From the NCBI GenBank assembly GCA_030159075.1, contig BROG01000131.1, positions 573,501-637,500 of the forward strand: a stretch of DNA of 64,000 bases, written 5' to 3'. The DNA comes from Atrina japonica (Eukaryota; Mollusca; Bivalvia; Pterioida; Pinnidae). The stretch's first letter is position 1. Each line of letters starts with the position of its first letter. Made by a program: the position numbers and the translations under genes. Shown here piece after piece: positions 23,232-36,100 of this stretch. The notes beneath the pieces are model-generated. The model saw nothing but the letters and a program-made list of their open reading frames with translations. It searched no databases and was not told the origin of the DNA.

Positions 23232-26200
23232 GTAAGTATAAACATCTTATAGAGAAGTATTTATTGCTGAAATAAATTAGAGACACTTAATTGATTATAA
23301 TCTATACGACAGACTTCCTGGCGGTTTAAATAAAGCAAATAGGGCCTACACGGCTACAGTACTGTAAATTGTAATACTACCCTGGATAAGTCTTGAAAGT
23401 TTGGACACTTGCAAAAATCGAAAATGCAAATCCCTTCAACTCCAAATATACTTGTTAAACTCAGTCTATACCTTGCAGACATATCAAGTTTAAGTTGATG
23501 TTCTGGATTTAAAATTTAATTATCAAATAATGACTAGGTATATTTTAATGCCTTTTTCATATCTAGATCTATATTCCTTTATAATTTATTGTTTCTTTTA
23601 GTTTTAACATGCAAAATTTGTAGCCTTCAACAGTGTTCTAGGATTCCCATCTCCTGTCACCTGTGGCAAGTCAATATTCGAAAGGGGAAAGTCAATTTTC
23701 AACCTTGGTTTACTCGTGGGCAAGTTAAACAAATAATTAAATAAATACATGCATGAATTTTTTTTATTACTGACTGTAAATTTGTTTTTCTTATATGAAA
23801 TAAGTCGGCATTTCAGTACAAATGCAGTCAATACTTGATGTTTCTCCACTTTGCGATACCGGGAAATCCCATCACTACATTTTTAGAACTAAAATGGATA
23901 TGATCTCTACGTAATGAAAAATAATTTTATCATCCAATGAAAATTCAGATTTTAATTTTTCCCGTATTACTCTTCGTTTTCCGATTTCCGTCTTGAACAA
24001 GGTAAACTATCAAAAGGAAAACTTTGGCGGCTTGGAAATAGAGGACGATTTTGAAAACTTAAGAATAGGAAAAGATCACTTGTATTTAAAACAAGTAAAT
24101 TTTCTTCATTCAAAATTCCATATCATTACTCAGCCGGAAACATGTATCCATTTGAAACGAAAAACACGATGACTGGAACTTGGAAGAATGTCCCTCATTT
24201 TGACATGAACATCTCAGCGACGGAATCATTGCACCTGTTAGCTTTGTAAATGTATATTAGGCTTACTTTACACTGTAAATTATAATTTTCTTTAACTAAA
24301 CATTGATAGATCTATTGAAATATTTCAAAGTATTTAGAAAAACTTGTACATGTAAAATTTAATACATTTCAGTTTATTGCTAAAGTAAAATCTAATCCGT
24401 TTCAGTTTATTGCTATAAATCATTACACTCGGGTGTAAACAAGTTTTTGGGTGAAAAGTAATTTTAACATAAACATCAGCTGTTTTACAGCTCTGCTATA
24501 TAGTCGTTTTCTAGCATATTGTTTTTAGGTCTACTATTTAATGTTTCAGCATGTCGTGAGAATCAAAGTAGATACATGTACATCACTTGCTTCATCAATT
24601 CATATGTAGAATTCAATTGATATTAAAATAGCTTTGAGCAACTCAAAAAAGTTAATTTAATTTGGGAAATAGTGCTAGATTTACTAGTCATTTAGGCTAT
24701 TCAGTTTGACTGCTATTGGTACCATTGGGCCCCTGTTGCTGTTCAACTGAATGATGACCAACTTTCAACAAATAAAAAAAGAATTTGAAATGAGTTAAAA
24801 ATCAGCCTTCTTATCAATTAATTACGCTTTTTTGGGAAAGGGCGTTAAAATTCAGAAAATGACGAGCATCAGCTTACAGTATTTTATGATCGGTAGATGT
24901 TATACACAATCAGTATGCAATACACAACACAGACACAAATCATATAGTATGTACATGGAAACCTTGGTTTTTTCCATTTGAATTCTTGAAAATGGGTGTT
25001 CAATTGTGGTGTGACAATCACAGTTAAGGAAGACAAACATTAAACAACACTTTACTATAAATATTTTTTAAAGAAGCGCAAGTTTTGACATGCATTTCCT
25101 TTATATTTTTTTCATTTTAAAAGGATTATATGAAAAGTTGTAACACAAATATATAAATACAAAGAGCAATTATGCGAAACTTCATGTACAAAATAAGTCA
25201 GGGAAAGCTAAGTTGGGTTGTGGGAAAGTCATTTTCAAGTATAAACTTTCCCTTGTAAAGTTGAAAATGCAGGAAAATCCTAGAACACTGCTTCAAGCAA
25301 GGCTACATACACTTTGATATCGGTAACCCAAATTACTGAAACGACCAATAAAAATACCGAAAATACCATTAAACTGATTAAAGGTGATAACATTTACATA
25401 CCTGTCAAGTTTACCGATTTCGGCTGTAGTCTACAAATTTCTCTATTCATCTTCCGCTTGTCTACCGTCAAGAAAAAATCTACTGATTTCTACCGAATTT
25501 TCGAATTTTCAACCGATTTCCCTATATTTCTATCACTTCTTGTCCATTTTCCGGCGATTGTTTGACATTTTTGTCAGGATTAAATGTTCTAAATCGTAAT
25601 TTTCAGTCTTTTAATTGGGGACAAAAATATAGCTTGAAATTTCTGGCGCCTCCATATCATTGAAGTATTAAGACATCTATTCTAGGTTATATCTTTCAAA
25701 TAGTCATGAAGAACAAGGACTTATAACCCTGTTTATTAATTAATGTTATTAGACCATACAGAGGTGTCATTATCAGACGTGTGCGGACGGTAATTACACA
25801 ATGACCTGTACCTAATATACAGATTGATTACCTGTATATCTAAAGACTAAATATCCACACCTATAATCACTATCCATATGTTCTGTCCTATATACAATTA
25901 TCAAAGATTAACATCATTGATGTTATATTAATTTCATGTAGCTTCTGTATCAATCCTCAATGATTTTACTTTAAAAACTTAGCTGATAAATATGGAAGCG
26001 AGGTCATGGTGTCTTCTACGACATCCGCACTCCACATACTATACAGTGTTATACATGTATCTTCATTTTGTGATGCTTTCAATACAAAAACGATGTTTTA
26101 TTTCCTTTACATAATATTTTATACAAAGATAATAATATCTTCTTGTAACAATTCTTCTTGAATTTAATAAAATGTCAGTAATGACATTAAACACATTTAT

Positions 26201-29200
26201 ATAACCTCAATAATCTTTTTTTTTTTTATTTTTCTTTATCAAATCTCTTTGTTTTTAGTGAACTATTCAGTCATCATTTATTGTTTTTTACATTATCCAT
26301 TAATGAAAAAGGTACAATATGAAGAAAAAAACCTTCAGATAAATATTTGGGTATGCAAATATTTTGGTGAAAAATGTTCAAATCTCAAAAAAAAAATAAA
26401 AAAATAAATAAATCAAGCCTTTGACTTTAAGAATTATCATACTTTCAAATATTTAGCAATGAAACTGAGATTATATTTCTTCCAGGTAAGTCTAGTTATT
26501 TATTTTCTGCATTCCAAATCCAACTGTTATATTAGAATATATCAGAATTTAGTATATTTTAAAATTTGTTATAACAAGTTAAGAAATACTAAATTTTAAA
26601 TGTTCTAATATAACACAATGACCATAACATCATTTTGAGTCTCCCAAGTTGTGTGTGTACATATATATATTACATGTATTAAAACTTCAAAATAAAGCCT
26701 ATATCTATTCCTTATAAATTTCAAAGTCGACTAGAAAATTAAAAGAAATGTGATATATATATCATCAATATTATTGACAATAATTCCCTTTCAGATGCAT
26801 AAAATGGCAGATATGGAAGTTTGAAATTTCAATTTTTTCTAGTTATTTTGGAAGGGTGACACACCCTCCCGTACCCTCCCCCACACCCCCCTTTCACTTA
26901 TTTAGATGCAACTGGTACACGCATATATATATCAGAATCACAACGCATTCGTAAAAAAAAGTTTGACCATTGTACACATTTTCTACCCCAGACAATTTTC
27001 CTAATGTTGACAGGTATGCATTTACTGATTTAGTCAGAATGCCTGAATATACTCAAATTTTGTAGGCCCTATCATATCTGTAGTTGAAACAAAGTTGTCA
27101 TGTGATCTGAATGTTTTCCTGACATGCTGCAGGTGTAAATTTGTTTTCCAATTTAAAAAAATGTTGTGTGGCTTGTCAGTGAGCTCTAGATCACATCAAT
27201 AAGAATTTATGAACTGGTCCTTGGAATTGAAACCCAAATTGATAACCCATTCAATATTAGATCTAATTAACTTACTGCTTAAAAAATGTTTGCTACATAT
27301 TCTTGTATGATCTGTTGCCTTCCTTCTATCACACCTGATAGTTGCTACCAACTTCAGCCTCAGATGTTCATCCTTTTGAGTTGGGAAGAATTTTGTATCA
27401 AATTCAGCAACTTGTCGACTTTTATATCCAAATGCACAAAAGTGTGCAGGATGATAAATATTTGCAAGAGAAGTGTATGAACATGTCTAATTACAAATCT
27501 GAATATACCTGGCTAATATCAGTTGTAAGAATCGCTAGTGTGTGAAGCTTGCCCTACGTAATACGTACTGCTCATACATGGATATGAACTATTATGGGAT
27601 AGAAATATTTGAAAATCAATGTTGGGTGATAAGTATACACAATATTTGGCTTTTATTTTTTTAGTAGCTCAAATTTCTTCTGACAGCATTGTGTTTATGA
27701 AAGTTCTGTTCATGCAAGTTCTATAATTGATAATATTTATTGAATAAAAATCGGTAAGTTATTACTTGTTAATTGATATATTAGTTAAGGTAAATTTATT
27801 TTCATTAAGGATGGTGTACATGTATTTATGGATTTTTGAATTATTGTTAATTTTGGCACTTAATCAGCATGAAATCTACTTATAACATTTTTTGTAGACT
27901 TTACTGAAATGATGAGGGCTCTTGGATATCCAAGATTAATCTCTATGGAGAACTTCAGGAACCCAAACTTTCCTCTAGTTGCTGAGGTGTTGAAGTGGTT
28001 AGTCAAGAGGTAAGAAGTTACAGATGTTCTTGCTAAATAAACAGATTACAGATTTAAATACCGTGGTAGTGGGAGACAACAAATATGTCTACATGTACAT
28101 GTATGACCAGCCCTTTCAACAGATCTTGGAGTTAATGATGAGTTACACAGAGTAGCCAGTAAAAGGGTGTCAGTGTGTAGATACTTGTAGAAAGCAGTAA
28201 TGTTTTGATGAATAGTAAGAGAAAGTAGCAGACAACTTACATGTAGCACTACTTTTCTTGGATATAGCCAACAGAGTATGTTTTAAAAGGGTCTGGTTAC
28301 ATATATTTGAGTCACTATGACAAGATTAAACACCATAGACAGTTTAGCTAAACTTAGCATTGAAGTGCATTAATGTAGAATCAAAATCAAGTTTTATCAA
28401 GTCTGTAGCAGTGAGGTTTGCTTATTCTGTTATACAATTATTGACTTTACATGAGGTTGACACCTTGAATTTATTGACCCTGGGGGAAGTGATATTAACC
28501 AAGGCCTCTCAGGCCTTTTTTTTATAGTTTCCACGGGTCTGAAATTCGGCCCTATTCCCAATGCAAAATACATTTTTTTTTGCCAATTTGAAGAAAAAAA
28601 TTCCCAACTTGGTATACAGACTGTGACCATAATTTAAAAGATTTTTTCTGAGGGAAATATATCGAGAAAATAGAGATTCCATTGTATGTTGATTTACATG
28701 TATGCTGACTATTTTCCCCGATTTTACACAAATTCACATTAAAGTTCCCAATTGTGTAACAAATGGCATTTTCCTAAAATTGGCAGAAAAAAGTCTGCCT
28801 CTTCTTACTTGTGGTTTTAAGATATAGCCAGGAAATAACTCTTTGTAACAATTGTCGTATCCTGTTTTTGTATATTACAGGTATGATCCCAATGCTGATG
28901 TATCAGGAGATACAGACACCGAACAAGACAGAGTTATTTTCATCAAGTCTGTGGCAGAGTTCATGGTAATATCAATTATTGTTGTGAATGATAGCATTAC
29001 ATGGTTTACATTCAACCACAAGCAGTGTTCTAGTGGTAGAGTATCTAACTCACAAGTGGGAGGTCCTGGGTAGAATTCCTGGTATCAGTTGATACCAAAG
29101 ACTGAATATGTGCTTGGCTTATGAAGTGGAAATTACAGATTTTTTTTCAGACTTAAAACCAAGGTCCTGTGTCATTGTAGGCATGGCATGTAAAAGAACA

Positions 29201-32200
29201 CTCATTGCATTTGTGTCAGATTTGTGGCATTTGACCTAAAGCTGAAGAATTCTTTGGCAGGATGTAAAACGATAAATCAAAAACAGAATTGATTAGATAC
29301 CTTACCTTTAATTATACCTTACCTTTCATTATTCCTTACCTTTCATTATACCTTACCTTTCTCATTATACCTTATCTCTCATTATACCTCACCTCTCATT
29401 ATACCTTATCTTTCATTATACCTTACTTTTCATTATATCTTACCTCTCATTATACCATGCCTTTAATTATACTTTACTTTTAATTATTCCTTACCTTCCA
29501 TTATACCTTACCTTGTATTATACCTTATCTCTCATTATACCTTACCTCTCATTATACCTTATCTTTAATTGTACCTGACTTTTCATTATATCTTACCTTT
29601 CATTATACCTTACCTTCCTCATTATACCTTATCTCTCATTATACCTTACCTCTCATTATACCTTACTTTTCATTATACCTTATCTCTCATTATACCTTAT
29701 CTCTCATTATACCTAACTTTTCATTATACCTTACCTCTCATTATACCTTACCTTTAATTATACCTTACTTTTTATTATACCTTACCTCTCATTATACTGT
29801 ACCTTTAATTATACCTGACTTTTCATTATTCCTTACCTTTCATTATACCTTACCTTTCTCATTATACATTACCTTTCATTATACCTTACCTTTCATTATA
29901 CCATACCTCTCATTATACCTTATCTTTCATTATACCTTACATCTCATTATACCTTATCTTTTATTATACCTTACCTTTCATTATACCATACCTCTCATTA
30001 TACCTTACCTCTCATTATACCTTACTTTTCATTATACCTTATCTCTCATTATACCTTATCTCTCATTATACCTAACTTTTCATTATACCTTACCTCTCAT
30101 TATACCTTACCTTTAATTATACCTTACTTTTTATTATACCTTACCTCTCATTATACTGTACCTTTAATTATACCTGACTTTTCATTATTCCTTACCTTTC
30201 ATTATACCTTACCTTTCTCATTATACCTTACCTTTCATTATACCTTACCTTTCATTATACCATACCTCTCATTATACCTTATCTTTCATTATACCTTACG
30301 TCTCATTATACCTTATCTTTTATTATACCTTACCTTTCATTATACCTTACCTTTCATTATACCATACCTCTCATTATACCTGATCTTTCATTATACCTTA
30401 CGTCTCATTATACCTTATCTTTCATTATACCTTACCTCTCATTATACCTTACCTTTCTCATTATACCTTACCTCTCACTTTTGTCCAGCCTATGAAATAG
30501 AAGTGAGACAAAGATATCACTAATTCCGTTTGGCAGTCGTGTTAACATTTCATTTCCGAAGCCGAATTCCTGATCTGTTGGGTGGATTGGAACCATATTT
30601 CACACAAATGATCCTCATGTATCCTACATTTGCCTTTCACCTACTATCTGGAAACAAGGTCACAGTCACTGAAAATTGCTTCCAGAGCAGAACACTAAAC
30701 TACTGAGTGGATTGGAACTGTACTTCATACAACTTCATACAAATGATCACCATGTATCCTAGATGTGCCTTTTGGGGTTCTAGGGTCAGTCTAACCTCCT
30801 TTCTAGAAAAAAAGGTCATGATCACTAAAATGTTTTCACAACAAAACTCCTAAACTACTGGGTGGATTTGAACCATAATTCACACTAATGATCCCTATGT
30901 ACATTAGATGTGCCTTTTTGGGTACTGGAGCTGGTCTGACCTGATTTTTTTCACCTTAACCTGTATCACCATCTAATAACATTCTTTGGATACTGTATAT
31001 CTGTACAATGTCCAGTCTCTTATATGCAATTTGTGAATGGGATTGATAAGTCATACTCATTTAGTTTTTTTATTTAATTGCTGAAGATTTTCAGTATTTT
31101 ATACATCAACATGAAGAGTATTGTGGTGCAAAATTAGCTGGATTTTATGTATGGAAGTTATAAATTTGTCATCTGTGGTGATAAACCATCATTTCGGATC
31201 ATTTTATAATATTCTATGGGAAATCAATTAAAATTTGGAACATGCTTTGCCGATTTACTATATATGTAGATACGTTGAAAACTGCATAGGAACAAAGACA
31301 AAAAATCCAATACCATTTATTTCCCCTATCATATATATTAACTAGTGTAATAATTCCTTACCAGAAATTTCCGCTCTCATGTTAAGAATCTGAAAGTCCA
31401 GTCTTGAAGGAGACCCTCTGAATGGACAAAATGATTGTTACCACTAAGCATTCGGATGGAGATATCCTTTTCTCCCATTGTTCACATATTTTTCCTTCGT
31501 CTTAACGGAATGATTTCCTTGTCAATCCCTAGGGTATTGACAAGCTACACGTGCTATGATGTCACAATACAATTTGTCTGTTGCATCTAGAATGCAGTGC
31601 ATAATGTCAAGATTTCATCTGCGTAAATCTACATATACATGCATTTAAAGCATGGGAGAAAAATAATCAACCCAACCTTGAGGGTATGACAACGGAATCT
31701 CAATCATCGGGATAAGATTCTTGAATGACAAGATCAAGAATGACAGCAAGCCTCGGGTTCGTCATTCAAGAATCTTACCCTCGGATTGAGATTCCTTTGT
31801 CATACCCTCAAGGTAGGGTTAGATTCTATTAATCCACTCAACACACCCATGTAAGGTTCTATTTGTTTACTGGTCTGTCAGTGCAGTTAGTAAGATAGGG
31901 AACCTATCAACCACATCCAAACTTAATACTGTTGTTTTTTATAGGCAACAAAAGCACACATTAAACTGAACACAAAGAAATTATATCAGTCAGATGGCTA
32001 TGCTGTCAAGGAGTTACTAAAAGTAACATCAGTTCTGTATAACGCCATGAAGACTAATGTGGCGGGTCAGCTAGATGCCGACAATGAAGACGACTCATCT
32101 CATCTTTCATTTGACATATCAACAAGGGTATGTTTCTGAGATATTTTGTTGGTTTTCATGTAGTTATGATAATATGTTGTAAAATAAAGCGGGTCTTTTT

Positions 32201-33106
32201 ATTGGTAGTGAAACATGAAAAAATTTTAAACAAGTTATTTAATTTGTAGAGTTATAGTTTGGATCCCGTTTGTTTAATACATGTTCAACTTGCTCATATA
32301 TTGCATTGAATATTGCAGATAAATGATTTGAAAGAAGCTAGAAGGCTTGCCTCAGAAATTACAACAAAAGGAGCAACTTTGTATGATCTTTTAGGAAAAG
32401 AGGTGGATTTAAGGGTAGGTATGATTTAGAATTTTAATGTGAAGAACTGAAGAAAAGTGATATATGCTTTATTCATTTGTTAATATTTTGTTAAGTTTTC
32501 ATCTTTAGATAAAAATGTCCAAGTTGAAATGTAAAGTTAATCATGTTACTTTATGAAAACTTAGCATTTCATTTCCATTGCAGTCAGTTAAATTACATTT
32601 TCAGTATCATTAGTATGTTAGAATTTTTATCTTTCATTTTATAACCTTTTTTACAGGAACAAAGGTCTATTGTAATTGCAAAGTCTTTGGAGATTAATGA
32701 AGTGGAAGGTGGCTTGGGTGGTTCAATTAAAGCAGTAGAGGTAAAACTTTTTGTTTTGAGAGTCCATTCTTTGAAATTTGCTATAACCGAGTTTAACTGT
32801 AGTACCTGTGTTCAGAGAAACACCTGCTTTTCCAGAAGAGTAATCTTTCTTACGAGGTTTTTTCTGAAGATTGGAGAGACGAGGTGGTGGAGGATATGTT
32901 GTAATCTATTATCATTTGTCATTGAACTTTTCCCCTTATTATATAAAAAAAATTCACATTATACTCATTTATGAAGATCTTTGATGCAAACTTAACCTAA
33001 TTTTGCATAGATTAAAATTTTAACAAGGAAAAGTATCAAGTGAAAATGTGTGATTAAAGTCATCCCCATGGATGAGCAAACTACGACTCTTCCCCCTTGT
33101 TGGGAC

Positions 33107-33139
<33 letters not shown>

Positions 33140-36100
33140 AATCATTGAAGTTTGTTTGATATAGATTAAGTATATTAAAATATTTTTTCTTTTGTAGAAT
33201 GAGATCAAGAAAACACTTGTAATGTTAGACAATGTTGCGTCCGATGAAGCTAACTTGGAGGCAAAGATCGAGAAAAAGAGAAATGAATTAGACAGGAACA
33301 ATAAACGTCTTCAAACCTTACAGAGTGTTAGGTTAGTCAACACCATTTTGTGTCATTTTACGGTCAAACATTTTGTGTCATTTTACAGTCAGCCATTTTT
33401 TGTTGTTTTACAAGTATATGTCAGTTAACATAAATCAATGTACTATAAGAACACTTTTCTACATGTTATATTATCTTAGAAATTTTAAACTTGGTTTTAA
33501 AACAATGATAATAGTATTTAGTTCCATAATTCCATAATCCATAATTCTTATAAAATTTTACTTCTACACTCCTGAATTCTGACACTTGACTTAAGTTTTC
33601 TTTGAAATGTGACTTCAGGGGTTGATAAGTTAATTTGAAATTATAAAACAACGATATATGTTAACTTGATGTCGACTGATGAAGCAGGCATTTCCTAGTG
33701 CTCTTTGAAAGGCTAGTCACATATCACTTTGAAATCCCAATGTACAACATGTGAACATTCCCAGTGTGTTCATAAATGGATAAAGACAATTTCAGAGAGT
33801 TTTTTTCAAGTGATATATAGAAAAATGGGTCATTAATCTATTATGGCCTTTTCCCGGGGTACCATTCTCCTATATTATTGTCTGGAGAGGTATAGTCACA
33901 GAAACTTTGACTCAGGAACTACAACACTCCAGACAACACTATGGGAGAATGTTTCACAAGGGAAAGGATCATAATAGATTTAGTACAACATGTGTCAAAC
34001 GTTTGCTATTAGTCTGATTTTTTTCCCACTGTTTTCATCAATGTTTATATTGCCTGAATGCTGGTCATCTAGCATTCAACATTGTTAGGAGAGGATGGAG
34101 AAGGCACTGATTTTTAACCAATCAAAATCCTAGAAGCTATCACGTGATGTAGTACTAAATTGATTTGAATTCAAAAATGAAGTTATAAAACATCTTAGGT
34201 TGAAAAATATATGATTTTTCATTCCTGTCATTTTACCTTTTTTTACCATAGGCCAGCATATATGGATGAATATGAGAAGCTGGAGGAAGACTTACAAAAA
34301 CTATATGAATGTTATATGGTCAAATTCCGTAATTTAACTTATTTAGAAGCTCAGCAAGAAGAATACAACCGGGCAGAACAAGATAAATTTGAGGTACAGT
34401 CAAAAGGTTGACTTACAGATTTGCGTTGTTATTTGGTGTACAGTAGAACCTCACTATTAAGACCACCTAACTGGCTGATTAGCAAGGTGGTCTCTTATGT
34501 GATGGTCTGGACTTATCTTATATTTATGATGAAATGTTATATTTATGGTTTTAAGTGCTAAGTGGTCTTCTAATTGAGATGTTCTTTAGTCGAGATTCCA
34601 CTGTATATATAAATCTACTGGTCTGCTTGTAAATGCATAATCATTAGCCACAGATTTTCCACACTCTTTTGGGAATGGGGCCTTGGCCTTTTGAATTGGG
34701 AATTTTAGCAACATTTTATTGAAATTTGGAAATCTAGAAATACATTTGTAGTACTGAGAGAAATGTTAGAGGAATAATTGTGACCTTTTTCATATAATTC
34801 TTGTCAGTATAAATATATACAGTAAACTCTGATTATCTCAAAATTCACAAAACCAACCTTAGCTTTCCATACCAATTTTCATTTTCCTACTGGTATATAA
34901 ATACACTAAATACAAGATGTAAGTGCAATTTCAACTCATCCTATAATAAGGTGTAAAGATTATCTATATATGTAATTGATTTTTTGTAGGAAACTGATGA
35001 GAAGTTAAAACAAATGGCTGAAAGACTGAAGAATGAAGAGATTAAGCAGGATAGAATGAATCATGACGATGTTATAAGTATGTATTATACATGTCCTACC
35101 ACACTGTCTTGGAAACGGTGTTATAAGTATGCGTTATACATGTCTACCACATCACACTATCTCAGACACGGTGTTATATGTATTATATGTCTTACCACAC
35201 CACACTGTCTCAGACACAGGTGTTATAAGTATGTATTATATACGTCCTACCACACCACACTGTCTCAGACACAGGTGTTATAAGTATGTATTATATACGT
35301 CCTACCACACCACACTGTCTCAGACACAGGTGTTATAAGTATGTATTATATACGTCCTACCACACCACACTGTCTCAGACACAGGTGTTATAAGTATGTA
35401 TTGTATACATCCTACCACATCACACTGTCTAAGACACTTGTGTTATTAGTATGTATTACATACATTCTCCACACCACACTGTCTAAGACACAGGTGTTAT
35501 AAGTATGTATTATATACGTCCTACCACACCACACTGTCTCAGGCACAGGTGTTATAAGTATGTATTATATACGTCCTACCACACCACACTGTCTCAGACA
35601 CGTGTTATAAGTATGTATTATATACGTCATACCACACTACACTGTCTCAGACACAGGTGTTATAAGTATGTATTATATACGTCCTACCACACCACACTGT
35701 CTCAGGCACAGGTGTTATAAGTATGTATTATATACATCCTACCACACCACACTGTCTCAGACACAGGTGTTATAAGTATGTATTATATACGTCCTACCAC
35801 ACCACACTGTCTCAGACACAGGTGTTATGAGTATGTATTATATACATCCTACCACACCACACTGTCTCAGGCACAGGTGTTATAAGTATTTATTATATGC
35901 CCTACCACACCACACTGTCTCAGACACAGGTGTTATAAGTATGTATTATATATGTCCTACCACACCACACTGTCTCAGACACAGGTGTTATGAGTATGTA
36001 TTATATACATCCTACCACACCACACTGTCTCAGACACATGTGTTATAAGTATGTATTATATATGTCTTACCACATCACACTCTCTCAGACATGGTGTTAT

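Larger units (their letters stand above)
23232..27897 (+). other. CLUAP1 intron 1 (4.7 kb)
   Basis: Holds the 1.69-kb inverted-repeat-bounded element (23620..25306), an imperfect foldback (26526..26615) and AT-rich filler. Open frames at 25314..25599 and 27286..27545 match nothing and have no supporting splice sites. Confidence 0.6.
28966..31944 (+). other. CLUAP1 intron 3 (3 kb)
   Basis: In order it holds a SINE copy, the 17-bp minisatellite, three diverged copies of a segment of about 140 bp (30540..30960) and an inverted-repeat foldback (31669..31820). No coding exon is missing from the protein at this point. Confidence 0.65.

Noticed and set aside
27286..27545. Overlapping ORFs of 64-67 codons just before CLUAP1 exon 2
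   Set aside because: Not in phase with exon 2, no donor joins them, and exon 1 at 23210 already supplies the conserved N-terminus.
29289..29757. Frames of Tyr/Leu/Ile-rich repeats
   Set aside because: 17-bp minisatellite read-through, no gene.
29297..30476. CRISPR-like array
   Set aside because: Units are contiguous without unique spacers, in a eukaryotic intron.
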